64,000 bases of DNA from positions 7,301 to 71,300 of the forward strand of contig CAKRLE010000013.1 of assembly GCA_934359185.1 (NCBI GenBank), read 5' to 3'. The notes below the pieces were generated by a model. The model did not search any database and was not told where the DNA came from. It was given only the letters and a program-made list of their open reading frames with translations. This DNA comes from an uncultured Lachnospira sp. (GTDB lineage: Bacteria; Bacillota; Clostridia; Lachnospirales; Lachnospiraceae). The translations under genes were made by a program, and so were the position numbers. Below, one piece after another: positions 55,019-64,000 of the stretch; position 1 is the stretch's first letter, and each line of letters begins with the position of its first letter.

Positions 55019-57787
55019 TTAATCAGGATTATTCTTAAGAAATTCTTCAAACTCCTCATTAGTCATAAGAATCTTTCTTGGCTTGGTTCCAACCTCCGGA
55101 CCTACAACTCCTGCATCAGCAAGCTGATCCATGATTCTTCCTGCCCTGTTAAATCCAACCTTGAAATATCTTTGAAGCATTCCTATTGAACCTTTTTCCT
55201 TCTCAATAACAAATCTTCCTGCATCTGCAAATAATGAATCTCTATCCTGCTCATTTTCTTTGCCAGCCACATTGGACTCCATTGATGTTATTGAATTAGT
55301 AACTTCCTCGTCATATACAACTTCCTCAGTCATATTAGCTTTAAGGAAATCAACTACCCTTCCAACTTCCTCATCTGATACGAATGCACCCTGAACTCGT
55401 ACAGGCTTAGGATAGCCTGATGGGAAGAACAGCATATCACCTTTACCGAGAAGCTTCTCAGCACCATTCATATCTATTATAGTTCTTGAATCAACACCCG
55501 ATGATACAGAAAATGCTATTCTTGAAGGAATATTAGCTTTAATTATACCTGTAATTACATTAACTGATGGACGCTGTGTAGCAATTACAAGATGTATTCC
55601 TGCTGCTCTGGCAAGCTGTGCAAGACGACATATAGCATCTTCAACCTCGCCTGGAGCTACCATCATCAGATCTGCAAGCTCATCAATAATTATAACTATC
55701 TGAGGCATCTTTGCCGGTGGCTGCCCACCATCTGGCATCTGCATCTTTGCAACCTTGGCATTATATCCTTTCAGATCCCTTACATTCATCTGTGCAAACT
55801 TCTTATAACGCATTGTCATCTCTGACACTGCCCAGTTAAGCGCACCCGATGCCTTCTTAGGGTCTGTTACAACCGGTGTAAGAAGATGAGGTATGCCATT
55901 ATATACACTAAGCTCAACAACCTTAGGGTCAACCATGATTAACTTAACATCATCAGGATGAGCTTTATACAGGATACTCATAATAATTGTGTTGATACAT
56001 ACTGATTTACCCGATCCAGTAGCGCCTGCTATAAGCAGATGAGGCATCTTGGCAATATCTGCAACTATAGTCTTTCCAGCTATATCCTTACCAGCCGCAA
56101 ATGCAATTGCAGATGGGGCATTCTTAAATGTGTCTGACTCGATAAGCTCCCTGAAATGTACACTTCCCGGCTCCTTATTAGGAACCTCTATACCAATAGC
56201 TGCCTTGCCTGGAATCGGTGCCTCAATTCTGATATCAGAAGCTGCCAGATTAAGCTTTATATCATCTGATAATGATACTATCTTACTGACCTTAACGCCC
56301 TGCTCTGGCTGCAGTTCATACCTTGTTACAGATGGTCCACAGCTTATATCTGTGATAGTAACCTTGACACCAAAATTCTGTAATGTCTGTGCAAGCCTTA
56401 TAGCTGTATCATGATTTTCCAATGCCTGATTGCCGTTCTTCCTGCCATTGCCTGCTGTAAGAAGCTCAATAGGCGGAAATACATATGTATCATGTGAGCT
56501 GGCAGTAGAATCAGTATTCTTTTCCAGCTGGACATCTGTCGTCTGGTTATCTGTCACCTGGCTAATTTCTTGAATATGCTCTGTCTGTGTTAAGTTATTA
56601 TCAGATTCTTCTGGTTCATAACTTATATCATTATATTCTGATACATTTTCTGTTAATTCAGTGATCGTGACATCTGATTCTTCCTCGGCAATATTGATAT
56701 CTTGTGCATCTTGAGGCTGTATCTGCTGCATTTCCTGTTTAAATACATTCTCAACAACTGGCTCATTCTCGATCACAACATCTGGCTCATATATATCTTT
56801 AGAATAATGATCCGTTATGTCAATGTCCCTACTGACATCAGATATTATCTCTTTAATATCAACACTGTTAGGTGCAGCATTCTCCCTTGGAAGCTCTGTG
56901 TCAAGTGTTACACCTCTCGCCTTGCGGCTCATACGCTCCCTGGCTCTCTGTTCCTTCTGGATAAGAATCTCCTGTTCCTTTTTAAGTCGTTCCTTATTGC
57001 GAAGCTCCTTCTCACGCTTACGCCGCATAAGATACTCCTCTTCTGATTCTGTATCATACTCCTCGTGAATAGCGTGCTTCATAGCCGCCCTGTCACTTGC
57101 ATGTTCCTTATATATATCATAATCCTGTCTTGCAGCCTTTATCATTCTTGAGCCGCCTGTTTTTAATCCCATAAGACCACTTATAAATGATCTCTCAGTT
57201 ATTATGATTATACATATGACTGCCAGTATCAGTAAAACCACTATAGTTCCCACTGTTCCAAGCGGAGACATTATCTTGCACAATAATCCTCCAAGAAGTC
57301 CGCCACCTGTCTTTTCATCTGCGCATGTCTCAAACATTTCTCCAAGTGACGAATACGCAATAGATGGCTTATCCATAATTCTCATAATGCCAGCAGCAAG
57401 AACTATAACCAGTGCATATACTGCTGTTGACTTTACTCTTGCTACCGCAAGCATGTCCTTATTTGACACCATGAATATCAATGTAACAGCCAGTATGATT
57501 GGAAATATATATTCTATAATTCCAATCATGCCAAACATAAACCATTTAATCCATGCTCCAATACTGCCTGCAAGATTAAAATTACTAAGCAGTAATACAA
57601 GCGAACATGCAATAGCTAAAAGAATAACTATCTCATCCTTTAAAGGATTGGCAACAACTTTCTTACGTTTCTTTGATGTTGTTCTGCCAGACGTGCTTCT
57701 GCCTGATGATGAAGACCTTGCCGTTGTCGTCGTTCGTTTTTTAGATTTATTATTATTGGCTTTAGTAGAATTACCTGTTCCTGCCAA
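55019..57787 (-). CDS. ftsK: DNA translocase FtsK/SpoIIIE
   Basis: This septal ATPase pumps chromosomal DNA at division, or into the forespore. The 922-residue chain has a basic Ser/Thr start (1-45), four helices (about 52-197), a charged coiled-coil (245-295), an acidic low-complexity linker to about 430, and a motor domain with Walker A GATGSGKS (588-595), Walker [12 protein letters not shown] and the C-terminal winged-helix gamma domain (about 860-922) that reads KOPS-like or SRS sites. The start is TTG 57787 with GGAGGAG upstream. It could serve as SpoIIIE as sporulation genes are present. Confidence 0.95.
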   Translation of the reverse strand: MAGTGNSTKANNNKSKKRTTTTARSSSSGRSTSGRTTSKKRKKVVANPLKDEIVILLAIACSLVLLLSNFNLAGSIGAWIKWFMFGMIGIIEYIFPIILAVTLIFMVSNKDMLAVARVKSTAVYALVIVLAAGIMRIMDKPSIAYSSLGEMFETCADEKTGGGLLGGLLCKIMSPLGTVGTIVVLLILAVICIIIITERSFISGLMGLKTGGSRMIKAARQDYDIYKEHASDRAAMKHAIHEEYDTESEEEYLMRRKREKELRNKERLKKEQEILIQKEQRARERMSRKARGVTLDTELPRENAAPNSVDIKEIISDVSRDIDITDHYSKDIYEPDVVIENEPVVENVFKQEMQQIQPQDAQDINIAEEESDVTITELTENVSEYNDISYEPEESDNNLTQTEHIQEISQVTDNQTTDVQLEKNTDSTASSHDTYVFPPIELLTAGNGRKNGNQALENHDTAIRLAQTLQNFGVKVTITDISCGPSVTRYELQPEQGVKVSKIVSLSDDIKLNLAASDIRIEAPIPGKAAIGIEVPNKEPGSVHFRELIESDTFKNAPSAIAFAAGKDIAGKTIVADIAKMPHLLIAGATGSGKSVCINTIIMSILYKAHPDDVKLIMVDPKVVELSVYNGIPHLLTPVVTDPKKASGALNWAVSEMTMRYKKFAQMNVRDLKGYNAKVAKMQMPDGGQPPAKMPQIVIIIDELADLMMVAPGEVEDAICRLAQLARAAGIHLVIATQRPSVNVITGIIKANIPSRIAFSVSSGVDSRTIIDMNGAEKLLGKGDMLFFPSGYPKPVRVQGAFVSDEEVGRVVDFLKANMTEEVVYDEEVTNSITSMESNVAGKENEQDRDSLFADAGRFVIEKEKGSIGMLQRYFKVGFNRAGRIMDQLADAGVVGPEVGTKPRKILMTNEEFEEFLKNNPD

Positions 57788-57822
57788 AATTAACTCCTCC
57801 GTTTCATTGCATAAGAATCAGA

Positions 57823-59460
57823 TTAATCCTCATCATCTGATGCATTATCTGCGAATCCCTGACGTTTTCTCGCCATCTCATCACTCTCAAGATATTCATC
57901 ATAAGTTGTAATCTTGTCAATAAGCTGTCCACTTGGAACTATCTCCATAATACGGTTAGCTGTTGTCTGTATAAACTGATGATCGTGTGATGTAAATAAT
58001 GCAACACCAGGGAACTTAATAAGAGCATTATTAAGCGCTGTGATTGATTCCATATCAAGATGGTTAGTAGGGTCATCAAATACTAATACATTAGCTCCCA
58101 TAATCATCATCTTGGATATCAGACATCTAACCTTCTCTCCACCTGATAATACCTTAACTTTCTTAACTCCATCCTCACCTGCAAAAAGCATTCTTCCAAG
58201 GAATCCACGTACATATGTTGGGTCTGGGTCTGGTGAGTACTGTGTAAGCCATTCAACAATAGTATCCTCTCTGTTGAACTCTGCGGCACTATCCTTAGGG
58301 AAATAAGCCATAGATGTTGTAACACCCCATTTAAATTCACCCTCATCTGGCTCAATCTCACCTGCTAATATTCTGAACAGTGTTGTTGTTGCAAGCTCAT
58401 TAGAACCTACAAATGCAATCTTATCATCATGGTTAACAATAAATGAAATATTATCAAGTACCTTAACGCCATCAATTGTCTTAGATATACCATTAACTGA
58501 CAATACCTCATTACCAATTTCTCTTGATGGCCTAAAATCAATATATGGATACTTTCTGCTTGAAGGACGTATTTCATCAAGCTCAATCTTCTCCAAAGCT
58601 CTCTTTCTTGATGTAGCCTGCTTAGACTTAGAAGCATTGGCAGAGAATCTCTGGATGAACTCCTGTAACTCCTTAATCTTTTCTTCCTTCTTCTTGTTAG
58701 CTTCCTTCATCTGCTTGATAAGAAGCTGGCTTGACTCATACCAGAAATCATAGTTACCAGCATAAAGCTGAATCTTGGCATAATCAATATCTGCAATCTG
58801 TGTACATACCTTATTAAGGAAGTATCTGTCATGTGATACAACAATTACTGTATTCTCAAAATTGATAAGGAATTCCTCAAGCCATGCAATAGCATCAAGG
58901 TCTAAATGGTTAGTAGGCTCATCTAATAAAAGAATATCTGGATTACCAAATAATGCCTTTGCAAGAAGTACCTTAACCTTCTCACTACCATTAAGCTCTG
59001 ACATCATCTTATAATGAAGATCTGTCTCAACCCCAAGTCCGTTAAGAAGCTGCGCAGCATCTGATTCCGCTTCCCATCCGTTCATATCAGCAAATTCAGC
59101 TTCAAGCTCACTTGCCTTTATTCCATCCTCATCAGTAAAATCTTCCTTGGCATATATAGCGTCTTTTTCCTTCATAATCTCATAAAGACGTTCATTACCA
59201 CGTATAACAGTGTCAAGAACAACACAGTCATCGTATTTAAAGTGATCCTGCTCAAGGAAAGAAAGTCTCTGGCCAGGTGTAATAGTCACGTCTCCCTTAC
59301 TTGGCTCAATCTGTCCTGTAAGTATCTTTAAAAATGTAGACTTACCAGCACCATTGGCACCGATAAGACCATAACAGTTCCCCTCTGTAAATTTAATATT
59401 AACATCCTCGAACAAGGCCTTCTTACCAATTCTAAGTGTTACATTATTAGCGCTAATCAT
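57823..59460 (-). CDS. ABC-F family ATPase
   Basis: ABC-F proteins have two ABC domains and no membrane part; they act on the ribosome in translation or antibiotic protection. Domain one has GANGAGKST and LLLDEPTNHLDLDA, with a degenerate signature (LNGSEKVKV). Domain two has GSNELATTT in place of the usual Walker A (a divergent loop) and the canonical LSGGEKVRCL with FDDPTNHLDMES. The linker between (about 245-300) is basic and rich in K, E and Q. The divergent second P-loop resembles YbiT/YkpA-type members. GGAGGAAG precedes the ATG. A resistance role cannot be claimed. Confidence 0.88.
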   Translation of the reverse strand: MISANNVTLRIGKKALFEDVNIKFTEGNCYGLIGANGAGKSTFLKILTGQIEPSKGDVTITPGQRLSFLEQDHFKYDDCVVLDTVIRGNERLYEIMKEKDAIYAKEDFTDEDGIKASELEAEFADMNGWEAESDAAQLLNGLGVETDLHYKMMSELNGSEKVKVLLAKALFGNPDILLLDEPTNHLDLDAIAWLEEFLINFENTVIVVSHDRYFLNKVCTQIADIDYAKIQLYAGNYDFWYESSQLLIKQMKEANKKKEEKIKELQEFIQRFSANASKSKQATSRKRALEKIELDEIRPSSRKYPYIDFRPSREIGNEVLSVNGISKTIDGVKVLDNISFIVNHDDKIAFVGSNELATTTLFRILAGEIEPDEGEFKWGVTTSMAYFPKDSAAEFNREDTIVEWLTQYSPDPDPTYVRGFLGRMLFAGEDGVKKVKVLSGGEKVRCLISKMMIMGANVLVFDDPTNHLDMESITALNNALIKFPGVALFTSHDHQFIQTTANRIMEIVPSGQLIDKITTYDEYLESDEMARKRQGFADNASDDED

Positions 59461-59545
59461 TAAATTCTTCCTCCAATTAAAATTTCTGTTTTTGGATTTA
59501 ACATAATCTCATTAATTATACTACATTTCAACTGGAAAAGTAAAC

Positions 59546-60382
59546 CTAATGATATACAAGTTTAGCAACATCTAAAATTCCCCATGCACAGGCATTTCTG
59601 TACTCACTCTTTTTTATTGCACTGTCATGTATCTTGAGCTTGACTTTACCCGGTGTCAATTCTGGCTTTCTGTTTAAAAGTCTTATAACTGCACCAGTCA
59701 CAATCGGAGCTGCCATTGAAGTACCGCTTTTAGTCACATATTTTCCCTGGACATTGCTGCATGCTATGATATTCGTACCTGTAACAAGTACTTCTGGTTT
59801 AACGATACAATCTTTTGTAGGTCCCCTGCCCGATTTAAACCTTATATCGTCAAATGCTCCTACAGTTATAACTTTCCTGCTTATCCCTGGAATAGTTATA
59901 CTTCCTGGCGCAGGACCATTATTGCCAGCTGCTGCAACAACTACTAATCCATTATCCCACAACTTATCAATTCCATTTACAAGCCTGTCGTAACTTTCCA
60001 TATTTTCTTTATTCAATTTAAGCACAGAGCCAAACGATATATTAACAACTCTTATATTAAATCTTTTTTTATTCTCTATAAGCCAGTCCACTCCATCTAA
60101 AACATCAGAAATTCTGCCATTGCCATTCTCATCAAGCACCTTGACTGCTATGATTCCCGCAGATGATGCAATTCCCCTGTACTTTCCATTGGATGACAGA
60201 CCACTCCCTGCTATAATACCAGCCACATGTGTTCCATGACCACTATCGTCATATACAACATTTTTGCCATTAACAAAATCCCTGAATGCTATAATCCTGT
60301 TATCAAAGTCTCTATGCCTGAAAATCCCCGTATCAAGAACTGCTGCATTAACTTTGGGTAATACACTTTCCACTATAGCCAT
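59546..60382 (-). CDS. Intracellular S8 subtilisin-like serine protease
   Basis: The catalytic triad is complete: D17 (AAVLDTGI), H49 (DSGHGTHVAG) and S222 (SGTSMAAP), with the oxyanion Asn in AAAGNNGPAPGS. There is no signal peptide, propeptide or membrane segment in the 278 residues, and the chain starts just before the Asp motif. It is probably cytoplasmic, like the ISP group, though it lacks their inhibitory N-terminal extension. It is monocistronic and divergent from arcC. Confidence 0.88.
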   Translation of the reverse strand: MAIVESVLPKVNAAVLDTGIFRHRDFDNRIIAFRDFVNGKNVVYDDSGHGTHVAGIIAGSGLSSNGKYRGIASSAGIIAVKVLDENGNGRISDVLDGVDWLIENKKRFNIRVVNISFGSVLKLNKENMESYDRLVNGIDKLWDNGLVVVAAAGNNGPAPGSITIPGISRKVITVGAFDDIRFKSGRGPTKDCIVKPEVLVTGTNIIACSNVQGKYVTKSGTSMAAPIVTGAVIRLLNRKPELTPGKVKLKIHDSAIKKSEYRNACAWGILDVAKLVYH

Positions 60383-60444
60383 AATTTTATTCCTTCATTG
60401 ATTTTCTGGGTCTTATACATTATAATATTATTAATAATTGTCTC

Positions 60445-60461
60445 ACACTTAGCACAAGTGT
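60445..60461. promoter_or_regulatory. Inverted repeat between the protease and arcC
   Basis: ACACTT-AGCAC-AAGTGT is a short perfect dyad in the 164-bp divergent spacer. It may be an operator for either gene. No regulator is linked, so this is tentative. Confidence 0.3.
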
Positions 60462-60546
60462 CTGACTTCTATCATCATTATATGCAGCAGGGCATAATAC
60501 GTGCTGCACAATAAAATGTCTAACAATAGGCGGAATGGAGTTTCTT

Positions 60547-61485
60547 ATGGAAAATAAAAGAATTGTCGTTGCTCTCGGAAGGAATGCATTCGGAGAGACT
60601 TTCCCAGAACAGCAGGCTAATGTTAAAAAAGCCGCTCTTGCTATCGCAGATTTAGTAGAAGCAAAATATCAGGTTGTAATTACTCACAGTAACGGACCTC
60701 AGGTTGGAATGATTCAGACAGCCATGACTGAATTTGCAAGACTTAATCCTGATAATCGTACCGTTGCACCTATGTCAGTATGTGGTGCCATGAGTGAGGG
60801 CTACATTGGATATGATCTTCAGAACGCTATAAGAGAAGAACTTCTTAACAGAGGAATCTACAAGACTGTTTCAACTATAATAACACAGGTAAGAGTAGAT
60901 CCTTTTGATAGCGCATTCAGCGAACCAACTAAGATTATTGGTCGTTTTATGACTAAAGAAGAGGCAGATGCAGAAGAAGAAAAAGGAAACCATGTCATTG
61001 AAGAAGAACCTGGTAAATTCAGAAGAATTATAGCAGCTCCTATGCCAATAGATATATATGAAATTGATGCTGTCAAAGCTTTACTTGATGCAGACCAGGT
61101 TGTTATTGCTGCTGGTGGAGGAGGTATTCCTGTATTACAGCAGGGTACACACCTTAAAGGAGCAAGTGCTATCATTGAGAAGGATTACACAGCAGCTAAG
61201 CTTGCTGAACTTGTCGGCGCAAGCACGCTTTTATTCCTTACTGGATATGACCAGCTTACTATTGGAAAAGGCACTGCTGATGAAAAAGCATTTGATAGAA
61301 TTTCAGCTGCTGACCTTCATGAGTATATCAAGAACGGACATTTCCCAGCTGTGACAACTTTCCCTAAGGTTGATGCTTCTATCAGATTCGTAACAGCAGA
61401 TTCCGACAGAAAGGCTGTTATCGCTAATCTTGACAAGGCTATGACAAGTCTTGAAGGTAAGACAGGTACTACAATCACAGCATAA
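60547..61485 (+). CDS. arcC: Carbamate kinase
   Basis: ArcC makes ATP from carbamoyl phosphate, the last step of arginine deiminase or related fermentations. Motifs are VVALGRNAFG, THSNGPQVGM, VVIAAGGGGIPV and the late ATP-site region with IEKDYTAAKLAELV. The 312-residue length is usual. ATG 60547 is chosen because GGAG lies 6 nt upstream. No arcA or arcB is in the window; the kinase may serve agmatine, citrulline or purine-derived carbamoyl phosphate instead. Confidence 0.94.
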   Translation: MENKRIVVALGRNAFGETFPEQQANVKKAALAIADLVEAKYQVVITHSNGPQVGMIQTAMTEFARLNPDNRTVAPMSVCGAMSEGYIGYDLQNAIREELLNRGIYKTVSTIITQVRVDPFDSAFSEPTKIIGRFMTKEEADAEEEKGNHVIEEEPGKFRRIIAAPMPIDIYEIDAVKALLDADQVVIAAGGGGIPVLQQGTHLKGASAIIEKDYTAAKLAELVGASTLLFLTGYDQLTIGKGTADEKAFDRISAADLHEYIKNGHFPAVTTFPKVDASIRFVTADSDRKAVIANLDKAMTSLEGKTGTTITA

Positions 61486-61513
61486 TATATAATTTTCACA
61501 CAATAAAATCTAA

Positions 61514-61568
61514 GATAATAGTAAAGGCAGGAGAATTTAATTCCAAATCTCCTGCCTTTACTATTATC
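61514..61568. terminator. Bidirectional terminator with a 21-bp perfect stem
   Basis: The arms 61514-61534 and 61548-61568 are exact complements (core AAAGGCAGGAGA / TCTCCTGCCTTT) around a 13-nt loop. It lies between convergent arcC and the small membrane-protein gene and can serve both. Confidence 0.85.
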
Positions 61569-61574
61569 TCTTCT

Positions 61575-61781
61575 TTACTGTCCAGAATTCTGCTCGTCAT
61601 ACATTGACTGCAATTCCTGCTGCTGCTGATACATTGATGAATTTACATCTGCCACAAATGATGACAATGCAATCAGGGCAACCGCTAGTATAACCATAAC
61701 TATAAGCGGCAGAATAGGATTAACCTTCTTTTTACCATTTTTTCCACTATTACTGAAATTACTACTATTAATAACTGGCAT
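61575..61781 (-). CDS. Small single-helix membrane protein, unknown
   Basis: The 68-residue product has a polar, Ser/Asn/Lys-rich start (SSNFSNSGKNGKKK), one strong helix (about 22-44, ILPLIVMVILAVALIALS) and a Gln-rich tail. Positive charge before the helix predicts an inside N-terminus. GAGAGGTGTAG precedes the ATG. It begins 2 bp after the HD-domain gene, so they are probably one operon. I do not recognise a family. Confidence 0.65.
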   Translation of the reverse strand: MPVINSSNFSNSGKNGKKKVNPILPLIVMVILAVALIALSSFVADVNSSMYQQQQELQSMYDEQNSGQ

Positions 61782-61783
61782 AT

Positions 61784-62284
61784 CTACACCTCTCTAATAT
61801 AATTACTCTTTAATATGCTTAATCCACCTACAGTCTTAAATATCTTATCAGCAAATGCTTTGACTGCCTCTTTGCTAAGCCCATCCTCATCTGCATTGAC
61901 TAAGAAATCTGCCTCAACGAGTATCTGATAATCAAGTCCTTCAATTGAATCATATGTATGATGATGTCCTATAAGAAACTTTACACGCTCTATAAACTCT
62001 TCATCATAACAGCCAATTTTCCTAAGAATCTCCTCTGCTACAGCTGGTCCTTCTATCTCCTGATATTTTCCGGCACTTGAATTATACTTCTGCTCAGAAA
62101 TCTTGATTCCTATGTCATGGAGAACTGCTGTTGTCTCAAGAATCTCAAGTGTTCTCTCATCCAGTCCTTCCAGCTCTCCTAATGTCTTGCTATATCCATA
62201 CACTTTCAGAAAATGATTAATTCTTCTGACATCTCCATCAAAATAATCAATCGCTGATTTAATAATAATTCCTATCTGTGCCAT
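61784..62284 (-). CDS. HD-domain hydrolase
   Basis: The 166-residue protein has the HD signature: an early His (INHFLKVY), HD in AVLHDIGIK, His pair in IGHHHTYDSI and a late Asp in VEADFLVN. These are the metal ligands of HD phosphohydrolases. The substrate is unknown. It lies between two small unknown genes and may be co-transcribed with both. Confidence 0.85.
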   Translation of the reverse strand: MAQIGIIIKSAIDYFDGDVRRINHFLKVYGYSKTLGELEGLDERTLEILETTAVLHDIGIKISEQKYNSSAGKYQEIEGPAVAEEILRKIGCYDEEFIERVKFLIGHHHTYDSIEGLDYQILVEADFLVNADEDGLSKEAVKAFADKIFKTVGGLSILKSNYIREV

Positions 62285-62300
62285 GCCAGCCTCCTGATAT

Positions 62301-62525
62301 TTAAGTTAAATCCTTTAAACCATCTAACAGTTCAAGGTCAGACTGTTGTACTTTAATATTAGTAGTAACCTTGTCCATTCCCGGCTTAGTAACACTTATC
62401 TCTATAACAGACCCCTCTGGTATTCCTGCTCCAAAAATGTCTCTTAAAAATGCTACAAACTTTGGATGTGTACCCTGAAAACGTCCCATCGCCTGTTTAA
62501 TCTTGAATAATGATGCTGGATTCAT
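62301..62525 (-). CDS. Small conserved-looking protein, unknown
   Basis: The 74-residue product (MNPASLFKIKQAMG to the end) is predicted soluble, with helix, then strand (EGSVIEISVTKPG), then helix. ATG 62525 has AAAGGAG 5 nt upstream; an in-frame ATG five codons earlier lies upstream of the ribosome site. It precedes the HD-domain gene by 16 bp. I do not recognise a named family. Confidence 0.7.
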   Translation of the reverse strand: MNPASLFKIKQAMGRFQGTHPKFVAFLRDIFGAGIPEGSVIEISVTKPGMDKVTTNIKVQQSDLELLDGLKDLT

Positions 62526-62572
62526 AAAAACTCCTTTCAATACAAACTAACTAACTAAGTGTCACTATAGTA

Positions 62573-63721
62573 TCATATTTTAAAAACATTAACAAATAAA
62601 ATTAATATTATAAGAAACATCAAATTATAAACTGTAAATAAACTTATATACCTGCCTTTGCTGCAGCCTTTCTCACGTATTATATATTTAAATGAGATAA
62701 GGCTTGCCATTGATGCTATAAGTGTTCCAAGTCCACCTATATTCGTCCCTAAAATAAGCATTTTTATATTGTCTGTAAATCCTGTAAGAAGAATAGCCGC
62801 AGGCACATTACTCATAATCTGGCTTCCTGCTATTGCTGTATACATTTCTCTTCCATTAATAACACTAGCGAGAAAATCACTGAATGCTCCTACTCTTCCG
62901 ACATTGCCAATAAATATAAATAACGCAGTAAATGTAAACAACAGTGGGTAGTCTACTTTATATAAGACTTTCCTGTCAAAAATCACTATCATTAATATAA
63001 CAACTATTAATGTAACCTGTACAGGAACTACTCTTGCTACTGTAAGCAGACACAATAAAAACAGCATCGTATACATAACAAATAATTTTCTGCTATATTC
63101 TTTATCATTCAAATCTATCTTAAAATCAATGCCATCGTCAAAGTCCGATTTCCTATCTGTAATAAATGATTTAACAAAAATCCATAGGATTATTACAACT
63201 AATGACACAAAGCTTAATGGCAGCATAAGCTCTAAAAATTCTGTGAGACTCATTCCTGACAGTGTGAAAAGATACAGGTTCTGAGGATTTCCTATTGTTG
63301 TCAGCATACTTCCAAGATTTGCCGCAATTGTCTGCATTATCACAACTGTTATAAGCCAGCAGCTTCTCACTTTATCAGGTAACATATTAAAAACTGTAAT
63401 TGTAAGCGGAATAAATGTAATTAAAGACACATCATTAGTAATAAGCATACTTCCAAAGAAACACAGCATAACAAGAATCATAACGAGGCTGTTGATATTC
63501 TTACATCTGGCAACCAATGCATGGGCAATTGTTTCAAACACACCCATCTGCTTAACCCCCTCCATAACTGCCATCAGCGAAAATAATATAGCAAGCGTTC
63601 TGTAATCGATATACCCTATATACTCTTTATCAGGTGATATTACAAACATAGACAATACAGCAAGAATAACTGATATTGACAGAACTATGTCTTTCTTTAA
63701 AATATTATTGATTCTATTCAC
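62573..63721 (-). CDS. SLC13/ArsB-like ion transporter
   Basis: The 382-residue permease has about ten helices. Family blocks are an inner SMLITNDVSLITFIPL (the first helix hairpin with NDV), ANLGSMLTTIGNPQN and, in the second half, SNVPAAILL with the late NIGGLGTLIAS. These motifs fit the ion transporter superfamily that includes ArsB, NhaD and citrate carriers. Substrate is not predicted. Start is GTG 63721 with AGGAG 9 nt upstream. It lies after the tRNA terminator. Confidence 0.8.
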   Translation of the reverse strand: MNRINNILKKDIVLSISVILAVLSMFVISPDKEYIGYIDYRTLAILFSLMAVMEGVKQMGVFETIAHALVARCKNINSLVMILVMLCFFGSMLITNDVSLITFIPLTITVFNMLPDKVRSCWLITVVIMQTIAANLGSMLTTIGNPQNLYLFTLSGMSLTEFLELMLPLSFVSLVVIILWIFVKSFITDRKSDFDDGIDFKIDLNDKEYSRKLFVMYTMLFLLCLLTVARVVPVQVTLIVVILMIVIFDRKVLYKVDYPLLFTFTALFIFIGNVGRVGAFSDFLASVINGREMYTAIAGSQIMSNVPAAILLTGFTDNIKMLILGTNIGGLGTLIASMASLISFKYIIREKGCSKGRYISLFTVYNLMFLIILILFVNVFKI

Positions 63722-63759
63722 GCTCTAATCTCCTGCATTCTAAGTATTTACACAAAAAA

Positions 63760-63797
63760 ACACAAGAAATATAGCTTACCTAGCTAAATTCTTGCGT
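63760..63797 (-). terminator. Terminator after tRNA-Trp
   Basis: CGCAAGAATTTAGCT pairs imperfectly with AGCTATATTTCTTGTG across a short loop, followed by TTTTTTTG on the minus strand. It is 14 bp after the tRNA end. Confidence 0.75.
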
Positions 63798-63811
63798 CAT
63801 AAAATAAAAAA

Positions 63812-63882
63812 CAGGGGTGGCAGGAATCGAACCCGCGGCAAAGGTTTTGGAGACCCCTATGATACCATTTCACCACACCCCT
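63812..63882 (-). tRNA. trnW: tRNA-Trp (anticodon CCA)
   Basis: The 71-nt cloverleaf has acceptor AGGGGTG / CACCCCT, D stem GTGA / TCAT, anticodon stem GGGGT / ACCTT around CTCCAAA (anticodon CCA, U33 present), variable TGCC, and T arm GCGGG-TTCGATT-CCTGC. The discriminator is G, as expected for Trp. CCA is not encoded. Two G-U pairs lie in the anticodon stem. Confidence 0.96.
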
Positions 63883-63936
63883 ATATCCAACCCAATGGGT
63901 TGTAAACATATTATTATCTAATCAAGTCTGATTCCT

Positions 63937-64000
63937 TCAAAACTTCATACCAAATTCTTCATCCGTTATATATGTCATCCTGTTATAACATATCCTCTGT
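63937..64000 (-). CDS. Possible C-terminal end of a gene running off the right edge
   Basis: On the minus strand only one frame is open from the window edge, reading about 20 codons that end TDEEFGMKF before TGA at 63937. The other two frames stop within ten codons. It is too short to identify and could be chance. Confidence 0.3.
   Translation of the reverse strand, partial: QRICYNRMTYITDEEFGMKF

Overview
The window is about 64 kb of AT-rich chromosome from an anaerobic, Gram-positive Firmicute, most likely a Lachnospiraceae member (an Eubacterium/Lachnospira eligens-like species fits, but the species is not proven). The evidence is a pyruvate:ferredoxin oxidoreductase, formate-tetrahydrofolate ligase, a spoIIGA-sigE pair beside ftsZ, a SpoVAF-like germination protein, a MurE with the DNPR motif of meso-diaminopimelate ligases, and strong AGGAGG-type ribosome binding sites. 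Almost all genes lie on the minus strand, as expected for one replichore. I see no rRNA, CRISPR array, prophage or conventional insertion sequence. One tRNA (Trp, CCA) lies near the right end.

Layout. 0-7.1 kb: a membrane protein cut by the window edge, a damaged Fic gene with an intact promoter, a SpoVAF-like germination protein, and a GntR / ABC ATPase / permease operon with a clear palindromic operator. 7.19-7.51 kb: a long, GC-rich, 319-bp inverted repeat with 87-nt arms, bounded by ATTAAT at both ends and ending in the stop codon of the next gene. 7.5-13.7 kb: a CmpB-family membrane protein, then a Bce-type antimicrobial-peptide detoxification module (response regulator, histidine kinase, ATPase, permease) with candidate BceR boxes. 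13.7-16.5 kb: an orphan iolB, a degraded membrane-protein gene and a PD-(D/E)XK transposase-like gene. 16.5-23.2 kb: nifJ, an ammonium transporter fused to a PII protein, and a divergent AraC-type regulator.

23.2-39.2 kb: a division, wall and sporulation block read leftwards: mraZ, rsmH, an ftsL-like gene, two tandem class B PBPs, murD, a SEDS-family gene, ftsQ/divIB, ftsZ, spoIIGA, sigE, an amidase-fold gene that has lost its catalytic residues, lepA and hemW. mraY, murF, murG and ftsA are absent. 39.3-54.9 kb: a housekeeping block with fhs, murE, priA, def, fmt, a zinc peptidase, rsmB, rlmN, a PP2C phosphatase, a PASTA kinase, rsgA, rpe and ychF. This is the widespread Firmicute priA-to-rpe order coupling translation quality and wall-sensing kinase genes. 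55-64 kb: ftsK/spoIIIE, an ABC-F protein, an intracellular subtilase, arcC, two small unknown proteins, an HD-domain protein, an ion permease and tRNA-Trp.

The most unusual signals are the long hairpin element at 7190-7508, the amidase pseudoenzyme at 26209-27036, an apparent AUC start codon for spoIIGA, a class B PBP with KTA in place of KTG, and a Fic gene broken by an internal deletion although its promoter and repeat operator are intact.
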